From contig NZ_PDNU01000008.1 of NCBI RefSeq assembly GCF_002631185.1, positions 1 through 64,000 of the forward strand: a DNA stretch of 64,000 nt. The letters are read 5' to 3'. The notes under the pieces were generated by a model. That model saw only the letters and a list, made by a program, of their open reading frames with translations. It made no database searches and was not told where the DNA came from. Both the position numbers and the translations under genes were made by a program. This stretch comes from Teichococcus rhizosphaerae. GTDB taxonomy: Bacteria > Pseudomonadota > Alphaproteobacteria > Acetobacterales > Acetobacteraceae. Below, one piece after another: positions 1 to 8,517 of this stretch (the first letter of the stretch is position 1; every line of letters begins with the position of its first letter).

Positions 1-719
1 ACACGACCAACGGTAGGGTCCTCCCCGAGAGCACCTATTATCGGCTCCGGAAGCAAGCCGCCATCAGGGAGGCGGTGGCCGAACACCTCGCCAGGCAGCT
101 ACCCGACGAGTGCCACCAGACCATCTCGGAGCACCTCCTGGAGCGCCGCGACGTCCGGGACGTGCTGAACGTCTTCCGCGCCGCAATCCGGAAGAACAAC
201 CGCATCTGCATGCTGCGCCTGGCCGAACGTAGCTTCTGCGATTTCAAGCCGCAGGATGTCGATGCCGCCCTTACCGCCGCCCAGGAAACATATGGCCGGC
301 AATCTCTGCTTGATGTGCTGGTCAACCAGGAATGGTCGATGGCCACCATACTGGAACAAATTGGCAACTACATCGACAATGGCGCATCACCAGCCGATGT
401 TCTGACGGCTATCATCGACGATGCCGGCTACCGCAACTGGTCCCTGGACACGGCCGGAGGCCAGATGGCTCCAGAGTACTCCGCTCTTGACCGCCTGATT
501 GCCTTCGCCCGGCACTACGACGGTAGCATGGAGAGCTTTATCGAGCTGGTCGCGCCCCGCTTCGTCGATGACGGATTCCACCCCATCGACCACCTCGACC
601 ACAAGCTGACGCCGGACCAGCTCGCGCACATCGAGCAGATGTCTGTCACCGAGCCAGCCCCGAAGGCCGGTGGCCTGACGGGCACCAAGAAGCGCATCAA
701 GCGGCAGTCGGTGTGGTGA
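1..719 (+). CDS. Unrecognised protein of the integrated element, 5' end outside the window
   Basis: The reading frame is already open at base 3 and has no stop before TGA at 717-719, so this is the C-terminal part of a longer protein. A GTG at 75 could start a 214-residue product, but no clear ribosome binding site precedes it, so a truncated view is more likely. The visible part is mostly helical and ends in a basic tail (KKRIKRQ near the C-terminus). The spacing of its helical blocks faintly resembles the 2B/1B region of UvrD/Rep-type SF1 helicases, for example a segment reading LDRLIAFARHYDG, but no helicase motif is visible, so I assign no function. It lies upstream of an AT-rich repeat block and a relaxase gene on the same strand, which suggests it belongs to the mobile element. 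Confidence 0.6.
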   Translation, partial: TTNGRVLPESTYYRLRKQAAIREAVAEHLARQLPDECHQTISEHLLERRDVRDVLNVFRAAIRKNNRICMLRLAERSFCDFKPQDVDAALTAAQETYGRQSLLDVLVNQEWSMATILEQIGNYIDNGASPADVLTAIIDDAGYRNWSLDTAGGQMAPEYSALDRLIAFARHYDGSMESFIELVAPRFVDDGFHPIDHLDHKLTPDQLAHIEQMSVTEPAPKAGGLTGTKKRIKRQSVW

Positions 720-764
720 GCCCCCCCTCCTGGGGGGTCTCCAATGCTCTAGGAGAGCTCCTGG

Positions 765-835
765 ATAAGGTATTTCGCCTTATTTCAAGGTTTAATAACT
801 TACTAAACCATAAAATACCTTATTTTGCGGTTTAA
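765..835. repeat. Nested direct and inverted repeats in AT-rich DNA
   Basis: An 18-bp repeat (CCTTATTT, then CAA or TGC, then GGTTTAA) occurs at 778-795 and 818-835, exactly 40 bp apart. A perfect 11-bp inverted repeat, ATAAGGTATTT (765-775) and AAATACCTTAT (813-823), encloses a smaller one, GGTTTA (789-794) and TAAACC (804-809). The composition is far more AT-rich than the rest of the window. Such nested repeats are typical of replication origins or of operators bound by an oligomeric protein. Which of these applies cannot be decided from the sequence. Confidence 0.7.
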
Positions 836-875
836 CTAATCGCCTCCATCGCGCTCCGGACATCCCTGAGAAATC

Positions 876-926
876 CGTTTCACGGCGTGCATCCGCGTTA
901 CACGGCCTGACATATTCGTTACACGA
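876..926 (+). repeat. Three iteron-like direct repeats (CGTTWCACGR)
   Basis: CGTTTCACGG (876-885), CGTTACACGG (896-905) and CGTTACACGA (917-926) recur at 20 and 21 bp. This is two helical turns, so all three face the same side of the DNA. The third copy also sits in a short palindrome, TTCGTTACACGAA. Phased repeats of this kind are characteristic of plasmid-type iterons or of repressor arrays. They lie 400 bp upstream of the relaxase gene. Confidence 0.6.
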
Positions 927-1251
927 AACAAAATGGCGCCCATCAAGCCGGGGTCTAATCGATGCCCTCCAGCGAGGCCCGTTCACATCCCCAAATTCGA
1001 ACAAGGCAATTTTGGGCCATCTGGAGCCCCTGCGGCGTCAACAAAATAAATGCACCATCCGGGGCAATATTCATCGAATCTGTTGACGGATTTGTAAACA
1101 AATTAGAGGCCTTTAGGGGGTAAAATCGGGGATTTTCGGGTGATATGGGCCGCTCAGAGGCGGGATATTCATGTACCGGCACGACCATCCATTCTATGCC
1201 GGCTCCTCATCGTCATCAATGATGCACAGTCTCTCTTGTGGAACAACTGAC
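927..1251. other. Intergenic stretch of the element without a credible gene
   Basis: Together with the repeat blocks this forms the 620-bp gap between the first gene and the relaxase gene. It contains small palindromes, for example AAAATC (1122-1127) facing GATTTT (1131-1136), and ATTTG facing CAAAT around 1090-1103. Short open frames exist here on both strands but lack ribosome binding sites and look random. No promoter could be assigned with confidence. Confidence 0.5.
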
Positions 1252-1290
1252 CCGACCGTCTTTCTGGACGGATATAGTCGGTTATATACC
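1252..1290 (+). other. Candidate origin of transfer (MobV-type oriT)
   Basis: The arms CCGAC (1252-1256) and GTCGG (1277-1281) flank an inner hairpin, CCGTC (1256-1260) and GACGG (1267-1271). Directly after the right arm comes TAGTCGGTTA (1275-1284). This matches 8 of 10 positions of the pMV158 MobM nick region as I recall it (TAGTGTG, nick, TTA). The predicted nick would fall between 1281 and 1282. An inverted repeat just 5' of the nick and a relaxase gene 60 bp downstream are the usual MobV layout. The assignment rests on pattern similarity. Confidence 0.5.
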
Positions 1291-1340
1291 GGTGTTCCTT
1301 GCCATGTTCTTGCCTACCCTCTCTGCAGGAGGGCCGAACG

Positions 1341-2291
1341 ATGGCTGGGCCGCAATTTCTCAGGATAGAGACCTTTGGGCGTGTGCCGACCATGCGCCGG
1401 CACGGCAAGCACAAGGGCACCCGCCATGGCGCGGACACCAAGTTCCTGTTCGCCGAGCTCCGGAGCGACCGATGGGCCTCCACCCACCTTAAGCACCCTC
1501 GGCAAGAGCCGGTCGTCCTGTGGGGCCTAGGTCTCCATGAGCTGGAAGCGGCCCACGACACTATGGTGGCCTTGGCAACGGAGGAGACAAAGGCCGGGGT
1601 TAGAAAGTCCATCTCGGTGGCGCAGCACACAGTGGCAGGCGTCATCCTCTCTCATAAGGGTGATGCCACAACCCTGCCGGGGAACCTGGAACTGAGGGCC
1701 TCCGTCGAATCGTGGGAGCAGACCGCTATCGCCTGGCTGCAGGTCGAGTATGGCGCCGACCTCGCCAGCGTGGTTCGCCACTGGGACGAGGACAACCCGC
1801 ACATCCACGGCATCCTGCTCCCCCAGGACCCCTGCATGCGGGCGACCCTTCTTCATCCGGGTGCAGTGGCCAAGAAGGAGACCTACAAGGCGGCCATCCA
1901 GGCTGGGGAGGACCCCAGGACCGCAGGTCGCCTTGCTCATACGGCCTACCGCCAAGCTCTGGCTGACCTGCAGGACCGGTACCACGCTGAGGTAGGCTTC
2001 CAGCACGGCATGGAGCGACGCGGCCCCAGGCGGCCCCGCTACACGTCGGCGGAGTACAAGTCCCGCAAGGCGGAGGCCAGGCATCAGCTGGAGCTCTCTC
2101 AGCAACTGGCCGACAAAGCCCTAAGCCGAGTCGCCACCGAGCGGCAGCGGACCCTGGTGGCCAGGGCAGAGCGCAACTTGGCGATGGATGAAGCCGCCCA
2201 GGCGAAGAAGGAGGTCACCAGCCTCCAGGCCCAGCTTGCTGAATTGCAGGCAGCCCTCAATGCGGTGAGGAAGGCCATCAGCCTGCCCTGA
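1341..2291 (+). CDS. mobV: MobV-like relaxase (Mob/Pre family), 316 aa
   Basis: Relaxases of this family nick oriT and lead the single strand into conjugative transfer. The clearest signature is the metal-binding segment HWDEDNPHIHG at residues 147-157, matching the family's HxDExxPHxH motif. The C-terminal third (roughly residues 230-316) is a long charged helix that looks like a coiled coil, as in other MobV proteins. The ATG at 1341 is chosen because AGGAGGG lies 7 bp upstream; an in-frame start at 1299 has no such site. At 316 residues it is shorter than MobM of pMV158 (about 490). The canonical N-terminal HNxR motif is not obvious; instead there is a His/Arg cluster near residues 18-27. 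It is therefore a divergent member. A candidate oriT sits immediately upstream. Confidence 0.8.
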   Translation: MAGPQFLRIETFGRVPTMRRHGKHKGTRHGADTKFLFAELRSDRWASTHLKHPRQEPVVLWGLGLHELEAAHDTMVALATEETKAGVRKSISVAQHTVAGVILSHKGDATTLPGNLELRASVESWEQTAIAWLQVEYGADLASVVRHWDEDNPHIHGILLPQDPCMRATLLHPGAVAKKETYKAAIQAGEDPRTAGRLAHTAYRQALADLQDRYHAEVGFQHGMERRGPRRPRYTSAEYKSRKAEARHQLELSQQLADKALSRVATERQRTLVARAERNLAMDEAAQAKKEVTSLQAQLAELQAALNAVRKAISLP

Positions 2292-2315
2292 TAGCTACCC
2301 CTCCGCTACTCCACC

Positions 2316-2960
2316 ATGAAGATGAGGTTAATCAGCCGGATGTTCATCGCCTGCATCGACATCGGTAAACCGGGCGCCAATCTCGGCTGGGCAGCAGTTG
2401 ATGGTGATGTGTCGAGTGACGGCACGAACCTGGATGTTTGCGTGGAGGCGGTGGCGACCGCGCTGCAGAGAGGCCCTGCGAGCCTAGGTTTCGAGAGCCC
2501 GCTCTTCCTGCCCGTCCGGGATGACCCGTTGACCCTAAACAAGGCTCGTCAGGGCGAGAGCGGCAAAGGGCTGCTCTCCCGTCCCTTCTCAGCGCCAGCG
2601 GGCTCCACGGTGGCCGTTCTGGGCCTCCTGATTGCGACCTACGTCTTGAAGCGCCTGAGGAAGCTCTGTCCGGAGGCGGTGGCGACCATGGACTGGCGGA
2701 ATCCTCCTACCGGGGCGGGCTCTCTGCTCATCTGGGAAGCGTTCATCACCGGGCAGGCCAAGACTCATGACACCCGCCACGTCGAAGATGCCCAGCTCGC
2801 CATCCAGGGCTACCAGGAGCGGATGGCGAACCCGGCCGAGGCGGTCTCCTCGGTGCATGAGCCCTCATGTCTGAACCTGGTTGGGGCGGCGCTGCTGAGG
2901 ACCGGGTGGACAACCGATGTCGCGGTGCTGGCCGACCAGTGTCTGGTTGTCCGGGTTTAA
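2316..2960 (+). CDS. Probable RNase H-fold protein (DUF429/RuvC-like), function unknown
   Basis: This 214-residue protein is not one I recognise by name, but its acidic residues follow the order of an RNase H-like nuclease fold. D15 lies in the first strand (CIDIGKPG, then GWAAVDG), E60 in GFESPLFLP, E141 in LIWEAF, and D158 in HVEDAQLAI, a segment resembling the DAxxxA helix of RuvC-type and DUF429 proteins. This suggests a nuclease or resolvase-like role in element maintenance, as inference only. The gene starts 24 bp after the relaxase gene and is probably co-transcribed with it. Start codons at 2316, 2322 and 2340 are all possible; none has a strong ribosome binding site, and 2340 begins closest to the conserved fold. 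Confidence 0.55.
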   Translation: MKMRLISRMFIACIDIGKPGANLGWAAVDGDVSSDGTNLDVCVEAVATALQRGPASLGFESPLFLPVRDDPLTLNKARQGESGKGLLSRPFSAPAGSTVAVLGLLIATYVLKRLRKLCPEAVATMDWRNPPTGAGSLLIWEAFITGQAKTHDTRHVEDAQLAIQGYQERMANPAEAVSSVHEPSCLNLVGAALLRTGWTTDVAVLADQCLVVRV

Positions 2961-3001
2961 GAGGGCACCCTCTGGCCGAAGGGGGCCATTTAGATTGGGG
3001 G

Positions 3002-3039
3002 AACCTTCTGAAGGTTTGGGTTCCCGAACCCTTCGGGAA
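3002..3039. repeat. Two adjacent palindromes near the element end
   Basis: AACCTTC-T-GAAGGTT (3002-3016) is a perfect 7-bp palindrome around one base. TTCCCGAA (3021-3028) and TTCGGGAA (3032-3039) form a second perfect hairpin with a 3-base loop. A competing pairing, GGGTTC with GAACCC, overlaps the second hairpin. They lie between the last element gene and the tRNA fragment, where recombinase or excisionase binding sites are expected. Confidence 0.55.
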
Positions 3040-3073
3040 ATCCGACCGACACCGTGTCTGCCAACCCTCCAAA

Positions 3074-3123
3074 GTGTCCCCTCGAACTGTCCCCTTGGGG
3101 GACAGTTTTGGCCCCCTGGACAC
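3074..3123. terminator. Nested hairpin with T-run, terminator-like
   Basis: CTGTCCCC (3087-3094) pairs with GGGGACAG (3098-3105) around a 3-base loop and is followed by TTTT (3106-3109), as in an intrinsic terminator for the mob-side transcript. A second pair, GTGTCC (3074-3079) and GGACAC (3118-3123), encloses it. The outer pair is not needed for termination and may have another role at the element end. Confidence 0.55.
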
Positions 3124-3192
3124 CTCAGAAACCCATGCTTATGTTAGGGGCCGTAGACCATTAAATTGCTGATTTCTTATGGCTTTCGGAAA

Positions 3193-3243
3193 CTCCCGAC
3201 TCTGACTCGGGCAGTCTTGGTTCGAATCCAGGTTCCCCAGCCA
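3193..3243 (+). other. 3' fragment of tRNA-Gln(CTG): presumed att site of the integrated element
   Basis: The anticodon stem CCCGA (3195-3199) and TCGGG (3207-3211) encloses a 7-base loop with anticodon CTG at 3202-3204. It is followed by a good T arm containing GGTTCGAATCC and the 3' acceptor strand TTCCCCA-G-CCA ending at 3243. The matching 5' acceptor strand (TGGGGAA) and a D arm are absent upstream, so this is a 3' half gene. Integrases that target tRNA genes restore the intact gene at one end and leave exactly this kind of duplicated 3' fragment at the other. Chromosomal sequence resumes to the right. Confidence 0.7.
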
Positions 3244-3366
3244 GCTTTCCCAGAGAATCCGCAGTATCTTGTTCAAGACCAGGCACGTATCGCTTGGCCT
3301 TTGCTGTGCCTGGGCTTCCGTTGCGCCAGCCGCCCCGCTTCAGGGCTTGCGCGGGCAACGAGAAAG

Positions 3367-3388
3367 CCCAGGGGATTTCTCCCCTGGG
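3367..3388 (-). terminator. Hairpin terminator after gabD
   Basis: CCCAGGGGA (3367-3375) and TCCCCTGGG (3380-3388) form a perfect 9-bp stem with a 4-base loop, 13 bp past the gabD stop codon. The T tract beyond it on the minus strand is short (CTTTCTC), so termination strength is uncertain. Confidence 0.5.
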
Positions 3389-3400
3389 TGGTGCGTCTCC

Positions 3401-4879
3401 TCAGCTCCCGATGCCACCGAGCGCCAGGTACTTCGTCTCCAGATATTCCTCGATGCCGTGGCTGCTGCCCTCGCGCCCGAGGCCGGACTGCTTGAAGCCG
3501 CCGAACGGCGCCTCGGCGGTGGAGATGATGCCCTCGTTGATGCCGATGATGCCGTATTCCAGCGCCTCGGCGACGCGGAAGATGCGGCCCACGTCGCGCG
3601 CGTAGAAATACGCGGCGAGGCCGAATTCGGTGTCGTTGGCCAGCCTGATCGCCTCCTCCTCCGTCTTGAAGCGGAAGAGCGGCGCCACCGGCCCGAAAGT
3701 CTCCTCGTGGAAGATCACGGCGTCATGCGGCACGTTGGCCAGCACGGTGGGCTGGAAGAAGTTGCCGCCCTTCTCGTGCGGCTTGCCGCCGGTGACGATG
3801 CTGGCGCCCTTGTTCAACGCGTCGGCAATATGCGCCTCGACCTTCTTCACCGCGTCGGCGTTGATGAGCGGGCCCTGGGTGACCCCCTCCTCCATGCCGT
3901 TGCCGACCTTGAGCTTCTCCACCGCCGCCTTCAGCTTCTGGCTGAACGCCTCATAGACGCCCTCCTGCACCAGCACACGGTTGGCGCAGACGCAGGTCTG
4001 CCCGGTGTTGCGGTACTTCGACGCCATGGCGCCCTGCACCGCCGCATCCAGGTCGGCGTCGTCGAAGACGATGAAGGGCGCGTTGCCGCCCAGCTCCATC
4101 GAGGTCTTCTTGATGGTGGCGGCGCACTGCTCCAGCAGCACGCGGCCGACCTCGGTGGAGCCGGTGAAGGAGAGCTTGCGCACCAGCGGGTTGCCGGTCA
4201 GCTCCTTGCCCGTGCCGGAAGAGGGGCCGGTGATGATGTTGCACACACCCTTGGGCATGCCCGCCCGCTCGGCCAGCACGCCAATGGCCAGCGCCGAGAA
4301 GGGCGTCTGGGACGCCGGCCGGATCACGCCGGTGCAGCCCGCGGCCCAGCCGGGGCCGGCCTTGCGGGTGATCATGGCGGCCGGGAAGTTCCAGGGCGTG
4401 ATGGCGGCGAAGACGCCCACCGGCTCCTTCGTCACCAGGATGCGGCGGCCCTTGGCGTTCTGCGGGATGGTCTCGCCGTTCACCCGGCGGGCTTCCTCGG
4501 CGAACCACTCGATGAAGCTGGCGGCATAGGCCACTTCGCCCTTCGACTCCGCCAGCGGCTTGCCCTGCTCGGCCGTCATGATGGCGGCCAGGTCATCCAC
4601 ATTGGCCAGCATCAGCGCGGCCAGCTTCTTCAGGATGGCGGCGCGCTCATTGGCCAGCATGGCGCGCCAGGCGGGCCAGGCGGCATTGGCGGCCTCGATG
4701 GCGCGGCGCGTCTCCTCCTGGCCCATGGCGGGCACGCGGCCCACCACCTCGCCCGTGGCCGGGTTGCGCACCTCCAGCGACTTGCCGCTGTCGGCCTGCA
4801 CCCATTCGCCGTCGATCAGGTTGGCCTGCCGGAACAGGTCAGGGTCTTTCAGCGGCAGCTTGGAAACGGTGTCGAGCAT
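3401..4879 (-). CDS. gabD: Succinate-semialdehyde dehydrogenase
   Basis: This enzyme oxidises succinate semialdehyde to succinate with NAD(P)+, the last step of the GABA shunt; it is cytoplasmic. The 492-residue length and the whole aldehyde dehydrogenase fold match GabD. Visible signatures are PWNFP at 162-166, the general base Glu262 in MELGGNAPF, and the nucleophile Cys296 in NTGQTCVCAN, including the CxC pair typical of GabD. One position is unusual: the cofactor-binding segment normally reading KPASQTP has Arg187 (RPASQTP) in place of the nearly invariant Lys. GABA transaminase is not adjacent, so the gene stands alone. It could act on related semialdehydes. Confidence 0.9.
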   Translation of the reverse strand: MLDTVSKLPLKDPDLFRQANLIDGEWVQADSGKSLEVRNPATGEVVGRVPAMGQEETRRAIEAANAAWPAWRAMLANERAAILKKLAALMLANVDDLAAIMTAEQGKPLAESKGEVAYAASFIEWFAEEARRVNGETIPQNAKGRRILVTKEPVGVFAAITPWNFPAAMITRKAGPGWAAGCTGVIRPASQTPFSALAIGVLAERAGMPKGVCNIITGPSSGTGKELTGNPLVRKLSFTGSTEVGRVLLEQCAATIKKTSMELGGNAPFIVFDDADLDAAVQGAMASKYRNTGQTCVCANRVLVQEGVYEAFSQKLKAAVEKLKVGNGMEEGVTQGPLINADAVKKVEAHIADALNKGASIVTGGKPHEKGGNFFQPTVLANVPHDAVIFHEETFGPVAPLFRFKTEEEAIRLANDTEFGLAAYFYARDVGRIFRVAEALEYGIIGINEGIISTAEAPFGGFKQSGLGREGSSHGIEEYLETKYLALGGIGS

Positions 4880-5076
4880 CGGGCTCTCCTTCCCCTCATC
4901 GGCCCGCCAGAAGGGCGGCGGCCGGGCGTTCAGGGAAAGGTAGGACCGGCGGGCGCCGCTGTCAGCCCACCCGCGGATGATCGCTGAAACCTGAGCGCAA
5001 CACTTCCGGCCAAGCTGGCGTTCACCCTGGGCGCCGGATTTCCCCGGCGGAGGCCGCCAGGCCAGAGGAGGGCGCC

Positions 5077-5229
5077 ATGGGTACGATCCTGCTGATCATC
5101 GTCATTCTGCTGCTGATCGGCGCGCTGCCGAGCTGGGGCTACAGCCGCGGCTGGGGCTATGGCCCGTCGGGCGGCCTCGGCCTCATCCTGCTGATCCTGA
5201 TCGTGCTGCTGCTGATGGGCCGGATCTGA
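5077..5229 (+). CDS. DUF3309 family membrane micro-protein, 50 aa
   Basis: The protein has two hydrophobic stretches (residues 3-16 and 34-47) separated by SWGYSRGWGYGPSGG, the hallmark of DUF3309. The family is a widespread tiny membrane protein of unknown function, frequent in alphaproteobacteria. GAGGAGG sits about 6 bp upstream of the ATG, giving a strong ribosome binding site. The gene is short but the sequence matches the family over its whole length. It is monocistronic, with about 200 bp between it and the divergent gabD start. Confidence 0.85.
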   Translation: MGTILLIIVILLLIGALPSWGYSRGWGYGPSGGLGLILLILIVLLLMGRI

Positions 5230-5262
5230 ACCGAGCCGCGCCCTCCCCTGCGGAGGGCGGCG

Positions 5263-5736
5263 TCAGGCGGTGTGCGGCCCGGGAAGGCCGCACACCGCCA
5301 GCTCCAGCGCCTCGAACAGCGCCCCCGCCTGCAGCGCGCGGGCGATGCGGCGCGCCACCACCAGCCTCGGCCCCGACCGCTCCAGCACGATCGCCGCCCA
5401 GACCGCGACGCCAAGCCCGACGAGCGGCGCCAGATGGAGGTGCAGGAGGGTGACCAGGAGGCCGCCATGCATCGGCGCCAGCCATGCGGTGACGACCAGC
5501 GTCATGGCGGCGATGAGGAGGCCCAGCGCGATCGTCAGGTCAAGCCGCGCCAGCCGGGTCGCGGCGACCACCTCGGCCCGCAACCGCGGCAGGGCGATGT
5601 GCAACGGATCCTCGACCATCGGCGTGTCGCCCCGGCTCGCGAGGTAGCGGCGGGCCAGCATCTCGGTGCGGAGGGCATGAAGCCGGGGCATCGGCGGAAG
5701 GCTCCGAAGTCTGCGCTGCATCGCAGCATGAATCAT
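5263..5736 (-). CDS. Hypothetical two-pass membrane protein, 157 aa
   Basis: I do not recognise this protein. The N-terminal 60 residues are Arg-rich and soluble. Two hydrophobic segments follow, at about 66-90 and 95-117, and then a cytoplasmic-looking tail. It is convergent with the DUF3309 gene and nearly abuts the upstream region of the membrane protein gene at 5942. The start could also be the Met at residue 6 (MQRRL). The call rests on the long open frame and coherent hydrophobicity. Confidence 0.5.
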   Translation of the reverse strand: MIHAAMQRRLRSLPPMPRLHALRTEMLARRYLASRGDTPMVEDPLHIALPRLRAEVVAATRLARLDLTIALGLLIAAMTLVVTAWLAPMHGGLLVTLLHLHLAPLVGLGVAVWAAIVLERSGPRLVVARRIARALQAGALFEALELAVCGLPGPHTA

Positions 5737-5941
5737 GCGCCGGAGCCGTCAAGCCGCGACCGACGACCCCCGCTGTCCCGCCATGGGACAAACAGGCAAA
5801 CGCCGCCCTGCCGGGCGCGGTTCCCTGGCCATGCCTCACTGCAATTCCATGACGATTTTAGGACGGTCTGGTTACAAGCATGGCACACTCCCTTTCTGCC
5901 TTTCTTTTTTCGCAGGACGGGAGGGTACGAAGGGAGTGGAA

Positions 5942-6667
5942 ATGCCGAGTATAGAGACCGGGCGGCTGTTCCGCCTGCATTGCTGGCTGATTGGCCTCGT
6001 CACCCTGGCTCACATCGCTTCGCGCCTTCTCTTCCTGGCCCAGGGGCGCGAGTCGAGCATCTCCAAGGTGCTCAACTTCTCCGAGGAATCCTCGATCCCG
6101 ACCGTCGCTTCCACCGCCGGGCTGCTGGCCGCGGCGGCGGTGGCGGCGCTGATCGCCCTCGATGCGCGCAGGTCCGGGCAGGGGGAGAGATGGGGCTGGG
6201 CCTTCGTCACCGGCTGCCTCGCCTTCATCGCCTTCGACGAGGGGGCCGCCCTGCACGACCGGCTCACCTATCCGCTGCAGGCCGCCTTCGACTTCGGCGG
6301 CGTCTTCTACATCGGCTGGGTCGTGCCCTACATCGCGCTCCTGGTGGTGGCCGGGCTGCTCTGCCTGCCGCTCGCCTTCCGGCTGCCGCGGCGGACGCTG
6401 TGGCGCATCATCCTGGCCGGCACCCTCTTCGTCGGGGCCGCGCTGGGGATGGAGCTGGCGGAATCCGCGCTGCTGCACCGGATGGCGGGAGCGGAAACGG
6501 CACTGCGCGACGCCGATATCGAGACGTTCAACCGCGCCCCGCTGATGATGCTGCTCATCACGCTGGAGGAGTTCGTCGAGATGCTGGCCATCGCGCTGCT
6601 GCTGCGCGCCTTCCTGCTGCATCTCGCCGAGGACCGGGGGGTCGGCGCGATCCGCCTCACCGCCTGA
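5942..6667 (+). CDS. Hypothetical polytopic membrane protein, 241 aa
   Basis: This protein has about six predicted membrane segments, separated by short loops containing conserved-looking acidic patches (FDEGAALHDRL near residue 100; TLEEFVEML near 206). I cannot name a family. The frame is open further upstream, but the ATG at 5942 is chosen because AGGGAG lies 5-6 bp before it and because the upstream residues look non-coding. The gene is convergent with glmS, whose stop lies 26 bp downstream. Confidence 0.6.
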   Translation: MPSIETGRLFRLHCWLIGLVTLAHIASRLLFLAQGRESSISKVLNFSEESSIPTVASTAGLLAAAAVAALIALDARRSGQGERWGWAFVTGCLAFIAFDEGAALHDRLTYPLQAAFDFGGVFYIGWVVPYIALLVVAGLLCLPLAFRLPRRTLWRIILAGTLFVGAALGMELAESALLHRMAGAETALRDADIETFNRAPLMMLLITLEEFVEMLAIALLLRAFLLHLAEDRGVGAIRLTA

Positions 6668-6693
6668 AGGGCACGGCAGGGGGCAGCGGGCGG

Positions 6694-8516
<1,823 letters not shown>

Positions 8517-8517
<1 letters not shown>

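Noticed and set aside
955-1368. Two small open frames in the element spacer (955-1188 minus and 1171-1368 plus)
   Set aside because: Neither has a ribosome binding site or coherent composition, and the second covers the oriT candidate.
3164-3243. A complete tRNA-Gln gene
   Set aside because: The anticodon arm, T arm and 3' acceptor strand are fine, but the 5' acceptor strand and D arm are missing, so it is listed as a fragment and att site.
3161-3358. Small minus-strand protein over the tRNA fragment
   Set aside because: Its GEPGFEPRLPESES stretch is the well-known spurious translation of the reverse strand of a tRNA.
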